Of a DNA stretch of 64,000 nt, positions 25,701 through 35,877 are shown piece after piece. Source of the stretch: Ascidia mentula (taxonomy: Eukaryota; Chordata; Ascidiacea; Phlebobranchia; Ascidiidae); contig OX387197.1 in the NCBI GenBank assembly GCA_947561715.1, forward strand, positions 23,586,266 through 23,650,265, given 5' to 3'. The notes beneath the pieces were generated by a model. It ran no database searches and was not told where the DNA came from. It worked only from the letters and a program-made list of their open reading frames with translations. Position 1 is the first letter of the stretch. Every line of letters begins with the position of its first letter. The position numbers and the translations under genes were made by a program.

Positions 25701-28700
25701 TGTAAGTTGGTTGATGATGTGCTAGTGTATGTAAATCGTGTTGATCTTCAAGGTGTTTGCGGTGACCAGAATCTTGATGCCCATGAAGAATACCATACCC
25801 TATTTTCGCCGGGCTTTCCTCAAGACTACTATTTGAATTGCAACTATACAATTGTGATTACGGCTCCTCCAAATATGAAGGTTCAAATCGGGGTGGTGGA
25901 CAATTTTGGTTTCAATGATAAATTCCACGCGTTGAAGGCAAGTTTTCTGATATCCATATGGGGCTGTATGCAATTGTGTATATATAGTACCTCTAAACAC
26001 CCTTTTTAATAAAAATAGTACCTCCCAATGCCCCTTATTGTTATCATGAAAAGTTGATTTTACAAACTGTTTCAGATTATGGACCCTGCCGACGGTTTAG
26101 AAGTTGATGTTTCTCCACAAATTTTATATGGCACTATTGGAAATAAGATGATAGTTATTTTCATCAACTCTGTAACATCGCAGGGATTTGAGTTGGTCTA
26201 CCGCGCAGCAGGTACAACATGTTGGTCATCAACCTGAATGTAATTTACATTGCGACATGCGCTATATGCCTTTTACCAAGTAATTAAGAATTTTCGGGGG
26301 GTGTATGAGACAGCATATGTTCTTGCTACATTTAATAATTTTTTGCAATGCCTTCGTATCCATTCTTTTTATTGGGATTATTTGCAACCAATTGGTATGG
26401 AAATCAGACCAATTTTATTGAAATATTTCTACCGAATAGAAATAGAACATCCCATAGAGCAGCAGATTGGATACAAGGGCAGCAATGTGATCGCTCAATA
26501 TTGATACAAAAAAGGGCAAGAAAAAATCGCAAAAACACATTTTTCTAACCTGGACAACATGGGGCGTCAAACATGTGGTCGAAACAAAAATTAAATTGTG
26601 TAAAATCTATTTTGTTGACTTTGCAGAATTTTGCGGCTTAATCTCAAAAAGGGCCTACAAGGGATTTAATTCTAACATAACTTCTCCAAACTTTCCCGAT
26701 ATATACCTTCCTAACAATGATTGTATCTGGGAGATTGAAGCTCCACCCGGCACAAAGGTTATATTTTGGTTAAACGTTTATGATATCCAAGACGGACACG
26801 ACAGGTTGGAGGCAAGTTTAATAGGACCTGCATGCGATGTTATATGCGACATAGATTTTTTTTAATTATATGTTCTCTTTTGTTTCGGGTAAATGTATAA
26901 ATTTTAAATATGTGTCTATTTAATGAAGTTGCAGACATTGCACGCTATTTATTTTGTAATCGTGTTTTGCATATTGTTTTAGTTTGGGGACCCTTCGAAT
27001 AAAAAAATTATGAAAGTTAATAAAAATGCAACATACATTACCACTGGAAATAAACTGACAGTTCATTTTACCAGTAATGGAATAGAGGAATATAAGGGGT
27101 TTCAATTGTTTTTTACAGCGGCGAATGGTACGTAACAGACGTAATAAAAATTGATATTTTAATTTAATGATCATTCATTTTCAGTGCCAATACCTGATGC
27201 TCCCTCAAGCGACGTAAGAAACATCGCCAAATCTTTTCGCAGGAAATCAAGCAGTGATGAAACAGGTATGAGAAGTGTACGTGCTTTTCTATAGTTTCTC
27301 AAATCCCCATCATATTCATTAGCAATTTAATTCACTGTGGCTTTTGTTTAATCAAAGATATTTGTGAAAAAACCCACATTTTTGTCGACATTGGGAAACG
27401 GAGTTTTCTGACTTCGCCGAATTATGGAAACGATCGTCTTCCAAAAATTACATGTGTATGTAACGTAACGGCCCCAAATGGGACGCATATCCGCATATGG
27501 ATTGTAGATATTTCAAGGACTCGCATTCAAAAGTATTTGCAGGCAAGTTGTGGTTTAATATACGAGCCTTTTTATAAAAATGCTCCGATCAAAAAAATTA
27601 GTTGTTTGTATTGTAAACAGGTACAGGACACTGTGACAGGAGCGGTTATGACACCGTTTGCAGGGATTGACGAGTTGCCGTTTTTGATCACAAAGTCTAA
27701 CGAAATTACTCTGACCTTTAGCAACAAAAAAAGAGTGCTGTTTGATGGATTCCAGTTAATATTTGAAGCTGGTTAGTAAAAATTACAATAGCAGGGTTTG
27801 GATTTAAATGGCGATGCATAATAAAGAGTTTTTTAAAGTAGAATATTTTTTCCTATTTGTTTGTCAAAGACCCTTTGTATTATTTTAGTTCTTAATGACG
27901 AAATTTCGGACAGAGTATCGAACAGAAGAAAGATATCCGAAGAATACGGTTTGCGTTGACTTTTTAAGATATGTCGACATGTGTGTTTTTATTTTAGTAC
28001 ATGAACATCTTGTTTACTTCCGAAGGTTCTTGCGATTATGTGGATCTTGATGTTCTACCTGATGTTGACCAAAATATTTTCTCGCCAAACAGAAATTACG
28101 ATGTTAACCTCCCATGTGTCTGGAGAATTACTGCTCCTGTCGACATGACGGTTGTAATCATGTTGCATACTTGTGACATTGACAAAGTTCACGACGCATT
28201 AAAGGTGACTTATGCGTAATACGGTGCTTTGTTGTTTCTTGTTTTTTAAATATTTTTGCACTGCAAAAATTAATTTGGGGAATGTAAGCAGACCCTGCAG
28301 TACGCTGTCACTTGAATTGAAATAGCGTTTAGTTTCTTTAAAGCAACACTCTTTTTTACTCTGTGCAATTTCACATAACATGACATGTCACGTTACAGTT
28401 TGTAGACCCAATCACCAATATAACTACCGACGTAGGACCTTATTACGAAAGTTTCGGAAATAAATTGACTGTTCGATTCACCAGTGATACACCGAAGATA
28501 CGAAAAAAGTTTCGATTGGGGTTTGCTGCAAAAGGTAACATACGTAGAAATGCAATGAAAATTATGAAAGCAGGAAACAGAATTTTTGTGTAGGATAGTC
28601 TAGTTCAGGGGTCGGCCACCTTTTGTCAAACTCGGCACTCGAGGTGATTTTTTATGGTATTCCAAGTAATTTACGAGTTCCTGCTCAAATAAAGTAAAGT

Positions 28701-29801
28701 CAAGTTTTTTTTTCAAATTGTGTTCATTTAGGCATTTATGCATAGATTGCACGCGTAGTCATGAAAATTTTCACATAATTTGTGGACTGAAACGTGGCGT
28801 TTTAAAGGTTGCCGACCACTGTTCTAGATTTTGTGGATTATAAATCTGCCATCTACGAAGCAAAAGTTATAAAGTATACAATATGTCAAATCTAATTCGT
28901 GTACTTTATATCGTTCTCTTATGTCGGCAAATATGGTTCGACAACAACACACAGAAGTTTTTAAAATGTAAATTTGAAAAGCAAAGGAAACCTTCGGAAC
29001 CAAATGATGCAATTATTAATTTAGAAAAGTGTGGCAAGGAAATTCACATCGCTAGTTATGGTTTTCTGGGATTGATTACTTTGCCAAATCGTCGTGGAAA
29101 AAACGTGTACATATCGTGCGTGTGGAGAATTAAGACTGCCCCCGGCCAAAGGATTCTGGTCGATGGCTCAAAATCTACAATGGAAAAATTTGGTGACTTC
29201 TTTCAGGCGAGTTTCCCAACACAATACAAACATTAGGTCCCTTGTATCATGCAATTATTTTCGAGATTGCTATGCACGTTGTTACGTTATAGAAACGATG
29301 TTCTTTTTTGTCCCAATAATTTTTTTGACACTTGCAGTACTTTCACCCTAATGGACGAACACTAAAAAGAGAACGTCACGTCTCCATTCCATACATTAGT
29401 GAATCTAACGATCTGATTATGCGTTTTCAACTCATAATTACCAACCAACTTCAAAGAAAGGGATTTACAATGACCTACACTGCCGTTGGTGGGGTTTCCT
29501 TCATTTTTGTTTTTGTTCTAGCTGTTCAATCAAATTTATACACAATAACTCTGTTGCAAAACAATGAAACTGCGCAGTTGTGTGAATCACGATCATAACC
29601 CGAGCACTCAAAACGGAAGTAACATCGCTTTTTGATCAAAACATTTTAAATTTATTTCTATAATCTCGCAATGTTTGTTTTTCTTGTAAACGCTGTTGGT
29701 TTTATATACTTTCAGCGGGAATTGATGCTCCAGCTACAAATGGGCCAGACTTAAAGATTCACGAGTCTAATGGAAAGAAATGCTCAACTATTTGCCACTG
29801 A
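22739..29801 (+). CDS. Secreted protein with eight CUB domains, gene B (995 aa)
   Basis: Paralog of gene A with matching 21-exon structure: 22739-22820, 22930-23102, 23627-23780, 23877-23936, 24033-24217, 24352-24493, 24655-24845, 24981-25119, 25753-25937, 26076-26211, 26627-26811, 26983-27127, 27185-27265, 27358-27542, 27621-27771, 27889-27948, 28026-28204, 28399-28534, 29025-29206, 29338-29488, 29716-29801 (TGA). The ATG at 22766 is an alternative start, aligned with gene A. Intra-CUB donors are GC at 23103, 24218, 25938, 26812, 27543 and 29207, and GT in CUB3 (24846) and CUB7 (28205). CUB3 is degenerate: both conserved cysteines are replaced (FRKK instead of CGKK, YEW instead of CTW) and its first exon is 191 nt. 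The C-terminal tail is longer than in gene A and has two cysteines. Secreted, no membrane anchor seen. Confidence 0.85.
25319..25388 (+). repeat. tRNA-derived SINE head in CUB gene B intron 8
   Basis: A tRNA-like fold is visible: A-box-like AAAGGTAGAGC, an arm CCTG-GTTAGCC-CAGG, and a T arm GTGAG-TTCAAGC-CTCAC holding the B-box-like GAGTTCAAGCC (25367-25377). The surrounding 25155-25470 is unusually GC-rich for this intron and is absent from gene A, so an insertion is likely. Exact SINE ends were not determined. A functional tRNA is unlikely because the acceptor stem does not pair. Confidence 0.55.
28606..28821. mobile_element. Short non-autonomous hAT element (MITE), 216 bp
   Basis: Ends are CAGGGGTCGGCCACCTTTTG and, inverted, GGTTGCCGACCACTG, the classic hAT terminal inverted repeat pattern. 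The flanking 8 bp are GTCTAGTT and TTCTAGAT (six of eight identical, both with central TCTAG), as expected for an aged hAT target-site duplication. It contains no coding capacity. It sits in the intron between exons 18 and 19 of CUB gene B and is absent from gene A, so it inserted after the duplication. Confidence 0.8.
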
Positions 29802-30184
29802 CGCGAAACTATTTTATGTAAGAAATAACACAATAGGTAATTTATTGTAAAAACTGAAATATATTATCGTATCGTGCAGTTTTTAACTAACTTGATAATT
29901 GCAAATTAATACGCCTCAATGACACGGTTTTACAGAGTACAATGGCGCAAAGTGACCAATACTCTTTGCATGGTATTTGTGATGGAAAACTTGATCAATT
30001 CAATGCAACAGATCTTATAACTTAATATTGTTTTCTGCTATAATATCAAATGTATTATCGTCGCCAACCTCGAGTTGAAATCAATCCGAGGTTTATATAT
30101 TCGGAAAATATATTCGGAAACAAACTCTTATACTTGCCATAAACAGTGACAAATTCTACCAACTTTAGGCACTTGTTTTTGTGA
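29802..30184. other. Region without recognised genes
   Basis: AT-rich 3' flank of CUB gene B. No exon or clear polyadenylation signal was seen. Confidence 0.5.
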
Positions 30185-31850
30185 CTTGAGCAGAACAGCA
30201 GGAGAACCGCAGTTGGTGGGGGTGGCGTTTCCTGAAAAAATCAGTTAGAGCAAAAATACAATAGTTTGGACTGTGATATGCCGCCAAGGTTGAGCATTGT
30301 TTATCAATGAAAGTCACTTGTGTTTTAAGAAACAATTAGACTTGACTTTTTGCGGGAGAATTGATTAAAAATGTCAAACGAAATTGCTGTGGAAAACATC
30401 AGTTGGACAGCAGGAACGATAACATCGATGGCTACAAAACATTGGCAAACAAACAGTTTGTAAAGAACGTTGTTGTTCCATTCGAACATGTTTGAAGTTT
30501 GAACTACAGTTGAAACAAATTATCAGAGCTGCATTTGTAAATCATTTGTGACGTTTTTACTGGGTGGTTAAAGAAATGCTGCATGTAGTTAGTATCGTGA
30601 AACTTGCTTATGAGACCGGAGATAAAGCAAGACCGGTTGCTGTTAATTGTCACAATGTTTTCTTTGCAATCACACCCAGTGAAAAAGTGTAGAATCAAAG
30701 ACTAAAGCCAAAATAATCAACGTTCTATTCCATACTTATTGTTGATGTTTACTTTACTTTTTGTTAAGTTCTTTCAGGTCTTGAAGCTCACGAGGTTGTC
30801 GTTGGTATATTGGTGCCACGTGTCTTCCTGCTTCTCGCTGCGGGAATGATTGCTATCGCAACAATTATCGAGATCGTTTGTTATATTCGGGAAGCTCCAA
30901 AAAAGGGTGGATATTTCAATGTTAATTTAGAATGTAATGAGACAGTGTTTAATGTTCTTTGCAAATCGTATTCAGATTTATGGTCTTTATACAGAAAACT
31001 TTTTTTGTCAAGATGTCATTATAAGTTATATATTACTTAGTTGCGACATATTTGCAAAACTTCATTTGCTAAATGGGTCAGAGGTAACAGTTTCGCTGAC
31101 TACTAAATTTATAAATACTACGTTTTCGACTAGATAAATATTTTTTTTGTTTAATTTTCAGGTTGGTTGATTACATTGTGTTGCACGGTGTTTTAAATGA
31201 AAATCAAAGGCGGATATACGGGTTACTCTTTGTACTTGGGCCTCATTTCAGGTTGCATGTATGTACTAACAGCATTCTCCATACAACATTATACTACAAA
31301 TTTGGGATAATGTCCATCTTACTTCCAGCCTGTACAGCCTGTTTTGGTTTAATAAATCGTAGGTGCCTATGTCTATACATAAGCTTATGTTGTAAATGCA
31401 ATACAGTTGTGGCTTTTGGATGCATTCACCCAAAAACATATGAGGTTGACCTTGTTTTTCTCACGTTAAATTTAGCGAGGTCTTTTTTAATTTCGCACAT
31501 TTTTTAAAAATATCGGATGTTAATGTTCAAATGTACGTGGCATGTATGTAGGTGCACAGTAAAACTTTAGAGCACAGTTCTTGTCACGTGGTTTGACATT
31601 CGTGTTTCGCCTTTTCTGTTTGCTTGTACAATAAAACAAACTGCATTTAGGCTACGCTGTTACGGGAGATTTAATGCAAGGAACCCCCCCCAAAAAAAAA
31701 CAAAAAACATTTGCAATCTGTGCGAAAGTGGGAAATTCCCACTCTCCTTCCTATGAATTTCCCCCATTCTGAAATAACATTCGTTTTACTCCCTAGACAA
31801 CATGACAGACAATCAATGTGTAGGTCTAATACCACAACAAAATGAAAAAA
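30185..31850 (+). repeat. Segmental duplication unit B (partner at about 9955-11560)
   Basis: The upstream flank (AGCAGAACAGCAGGAGAACCGC, AGTTTGGACTGTGATATGCC) and the downstream flank (TTACGGGAGATTTAATGC, ATTCTGAAATAACATTCG) parallel the block around claudin-like copy 2. The two units are about 20 kb apart and bracket both CUB genes. Confidence 0.8.
30371..31310 (+). pseudogene. Claudin-like copy 3, pseudogene
   Basis: Three exon-like segments align with copy 2: about 30371-30535, 30778-30905 and 31162-31310. Exon 1 has lost codons of TM1 and has an in-frame TAA at 30461. Exon 2 keeps VPRVFLLLAAGMIAIATII but has lost the end of the third hydrophobic segment and the donor region. Exon 3 has an in-frame TAA at 31194, where copy 2 has TTC. 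The three kinds of lesion together mean it no longer encodes a four-pass protein. Confidence 0.85.
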
Positions 31851-32238
31851 ATAAACATAGGTTTTATCGAAATAAAAACTTTTGTTCAGCATGTGGGGGC
31901 ATTTTACAGTTCACAAGAACAGAGCAGAAACCCATACTTGGGCGATAAATAACTAAAATGAAGAGAAGGAATTTCGACGGTAATGTTTTACCAGCTACGG
32001 TCCAATATATTAATCTACGATGATACGTTTGCTTTATCAGGTTCATGCAGTGTAGCTACCTTGTAAAACGTGTAATAGATATAGGTGCAAGGTGTCATTG
32101 TTTTAAAACACCGTTAACTTTCAATGACTTGAGTTACTTTCTGGTGTGCAATTGAATTCCAACTTTTTCGTACAACTTAGAAACGAATTGGCCAGTCCTT
32201 GCATGGTCGCCTTGTTTGCACAAGCCTGACTTCCTCCG
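31311..32238. other. Region without recognised genes
   Basis: Downstream flank of the claudin pseudogene and 3' flank of the minus-strand receptor cassette. No supported exon was found. Confidence 0.5.
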
Positions 32239-35200
32239 CTAGACGGCGGTATTGGACCAATCAGACTTAAGGCACGTCTCCGCTTGTTCGTTCGGGCAAG
32301 TAACCTCGTAGGATAGTTGGGTATTTTCGTCATCTGAAAGAATCACACGTCAAAAAGTTTCCGCGTTACAACTGAAAATTGATGTTTTCAAATTTCAATA
32401 CGTGGTTTGCCGTACCATTTTACTCAAACCAAAGGTTTAAATTTATAACTTGATTACCAATAAGTTCGTCAGCCGAATATTCTTCAGGTGAAAGAAAATC
32501 AACTCCTGGAACGCCATCCACATTAAAGTTGGATCTCTGCGCAATGACATCGTAGAAGAACCTACAACAATGTTGCGATGCACTAATACCTCACATAAGC
32601 AATTATACTAAGTAGTCAATAATCGACGTATATTATGACGTAACAATCCCCGGCAATGGCACAATGCTTGATCATTAACGAGCCATCTCGTCAACAAACA
32701 TCGTAACGTTGGGAGCAAAATAACTGTTTAGAATTATCCTACACATGCTTTTGCCGTTTTCTTCTTCGTCGAATCAAGTACCACGCAACAATTGCCAGTA
32801 GAATGAATAAGAAGCACGAGAGCGCGACGACCCCGATGACGAGGTTTCTGTTTAAACCATTGGCGGAAGTGGCTGCAGTGGGATCATTGAGAGTAACTGC
32901 AAACAACAAAATATAGCATAAACAAAAAAGTTTCCAGATCTTGGTCGTAATATTCACATGTTGTTATGACAGTAAACATTGCAGTTCTAAAGGCAATTTG
33001 TGTGAAGTTGTTACAAATAGGCTTGTCACGTCAGGCACTATTTAATTAAATGTTCATGATCTGAGTTCATAACGACAAGCTTTTATCACGTTGGGACGCA
33101 TTGAGAATTAGAGACAGTATATGCGCTAATACAGTGCTGTATGGTGACCCACATGACCTCTTATTTCTTTCAAATCGTTGAAAAGTATCTTAAATAAAAT
33201 TCCCCCATTAATCGAGTTTGAATGAAAGGTGGTTCAAAAAAAGGACAACTTTAAGCTATTATATAGAAGTCACGCAGCCCGCCAGTAAACCTTTCGCCGC
33301 CTTAATCACCACTTTGCTCTATTTTGAGAGGTAAGCGCTCTCTGTTTGAGGAGGTACAAGCGACGTAAATATGTAATGTGTAATCGTTATTTGACAAATA
33401 TACCAATGCTGATCAGGCCCAGTGGCGACCTTGGAGGGTTGTTACCGTTTTTCATTGTTTACCCGCAGTATCTCAAACAGCTTTTAAGCAACTTAACTTT
33501 ATTACCTGGGTGTTGTGACGTTGTCGATTCCATAACGGTTTTATTCGTGGAAAACTCATTTTCTCTTGTTGTGGCGCCTTCACCGACCACAGCGTGGGCC
33601 TCAGTTTCCGTCATAGTATCTGGTCTGGCTAATTTTGTAACACAGGACGTGGGCTGACTCCCTACCACAATCGGTTAGCCTTACATGCTAGTTTCGTTCC
33701 ACGCCAACCTTACAAACTATATTTGCTTTGATTTTTGTTAAGTTATCTGCAAGAATCGGCAAAAACATTAGGAGGTAAAGAGGATTGTTGCAAAATAAAC
33801 TTTTCTGTTTCTAGCTAACGCCGACTATACATTCTCATTGCTGACATTCGTCTTTTGGATTCGGTTTCATTCTATGGCGAGGCAAAGGAGAAGGCCAGAT
33901 TTGAAAAACTACTCAATGCTAGAGTTCTGGCGTTCTTGTTTGAAAGTTATCCTCTCCAAATAGTCAGCAACAATAGTTTAGCTAAAACCACTGCTGTTTG
34001 CGATAGAACTGCTGTGTACAAGTAAATTGCGTAATGTATCATTCTGCAAGCCGCCCACCTACATTTTAGTCGAACTGCTGTGTGCTGGGCTGACTTAACA
34101 ATCCTGATGATTCATTCACTGCATATGGAATGTACTCTCAAACGCACCAATGAAATTAAGGAACTACAGAATAAACGAATGTTTACTAACGACCGCAATT
34201 TGTGCCGAGTTTTTTTTTCATTCTAGAAAGCCTTCTTTCCGTGGGGTGCTGTATGTTTGATAGTTTTAACGCTGTGTTCATAATATACTTTATTTACAAC
34301 TGCAATCAACACAACCTGAGGTACCAAAGTCCGTATGACGCAATAATCAACATAATCATACAATGAAAAACAAGTTAAACTGATAGGAATATACAAGGAC
34401 CAACGTCGTTGCTGAATCGATAAAGGAATTTATTGTTTGATCAATGCGTGGACCTGTAGCTTGTAAACCTCGTTGGCTCAACCGGAACGCTGTCGTATTC
34501 GTGATAGTGTCCTAAAGAGATATAAACTTAATTCAGTGGTTATCGACATGCATTATTACATTTTCCCTTTGGCTATTTTAGAACTTTGCATGTCATTCCA
34601 TATCAACTATAAACGGTGCTATAGACTGGCCACGAATGAGTTATATATAGTAAGCAATGTGGAGCCAATAATATGAATTGTGTATAAGCTGCAGACAGAT
34701 GGCTACTGTTTCGAGTTATATATAGGTTTATGAAAATGAGCAAATGCTAAGTAAATGGCGAGTTACTGAACAAATTGGAAATTTGTCCACGGGGAGGCGT
34801 TACTCGTTGGTTAAGAAACTCTCCATTAATTAGACCAATACTGCATGTTTTAAAGCAAAATTGTTCAGTGAAAGCGTCGACATGGCCCCTTTGAGTTGCA
34901 ATGCTGTCATTTTGCAGCATATTTAACCCACCGATAATTTTAACATTTTATGTGTAAGCAACATGCGTAGCCCTAAGGAATACTTGGCGCACCACAATCC
35001 GAAGTAAAAACAATAATTACCACATACCTGTCTGGAAATTGTATTTGCCTTGGTCTCGACTGGAAGCAGAAGAAACAGTTGATGAGGGGGCGTAAGACGT
35101 CAGCGTGGTTACGTCACTTCCAGGTCGTAAAGAATTCATTTGTATTTGGCGGATGCCATTGTTTTGAGTGCCTATAAATGACTTATAGATATTAATATCA

Positions 35201-35722
35201 ACCATCAGTCGAATTAAATCAATGCGTTTTTTCTTTTCACCTGTCGCCCATTTTGCATCGACCCTATATACAGTGGCAATGCATAATAATTCAAAGTATG
35301 TATTATTATCAATTGCTTATACTTCGTTTCGAAACTTTTTTGTGCTTGTGTTTCTCCCGTGCAAACGGAATTTTTTTCTTTACAATGCATCATTTTGTTG
35401 ACATAATATAATACCGAATGATGTGGTCTGATGCAGAAAACTCTGTTGAAAAGTCTTGCCCGTCGCTACGCGTGAACTGGATGTCGCCGTCAACTGTTTC
35501 GCAACTCCTGTAAAACACGTAATTCCAAATGAAAACGAAAGCATTGCTATTTAACGCCAATAGACAAACCTGGTCTGGCAAAATTGTTCCTGACAGAGTT
35601 TTGAGCCGTCCTCTGTGTTCCAGCGTTGATGTGTCTTACGTCACTGCGCGGAGAGGCTAGCGATACCGGGTTAAATTGCTTTTCAGTGATTTTAGGCGCT
35701 CCTGAATTATGCAACTTTAAAT
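32239..35722 (-). CDS. Receptor stalk, transmembrane and cytoplasmic cassette lacking its own head exons
   Basis: Seven minus-strand exons: 35722-35570, 35507-35415, 35171-35028, 33661-33506 (all phase 1-1, Ser/Thr-rich stalk), 32896-32743 (TM), 32561-32458 and 32333-32239 (TAG). Introns are GT-AG, with 1.4 kb between exons 3 and 4. The TM is LVIGVVALSCFLFILLAIVA followed by WYLIRRRRKRQKH. The tail has tyrosines in FFYDVI, EEYSADEL and LSYEVT; none is a strict ITIM. There is no initiation codon, signal peptide or lectin exon of its own: exon 1 needs an upstream phase-1 donor, and only 155 bp separate it from the L gene stop. Phases equal those of L and Lec2. It is either an alternative 3' cassette of L or a headless paralog. 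Confidence 0.62.
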
Positions 35723-35788
35723 CTGTGGAATAGCGATTTCTTAGCAAAGAGAAAACAGTTTTTCAAAACGTTGAGGCCTTTGTCCTTG

Positions 35789-35794
35789 TTTATT
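35789..35794 (-). promoter_or_regulatory. Polyadenylation signal of the L gene
   Basis: AATAAA on the minus strand, 84 bases after the L stop codon and before the first exon of the headless cassette. It supports the exon ending at 35878 as a true terminal exon. Confidence 0.5.
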
Positions 35795-35877
35795 ACACTG
35801 TATTGCAACAATTTTCACTTTGCGAATGGAACAGAGGCTTCAATTATAGTTACTGCTGTTCAAAAGTTACAAATGTT

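Noticed and set aside
13887..29801. GC donors as sequencing errors
   Set aside because: Twelve independent sites share the same change at the same structural position, while 24 neighbouring introns are normal.
34470..34560. tRNA-like A box (TTGGCTCAACCGG)
   Set aside because: No B box or cloverleaf follows within the required distance.
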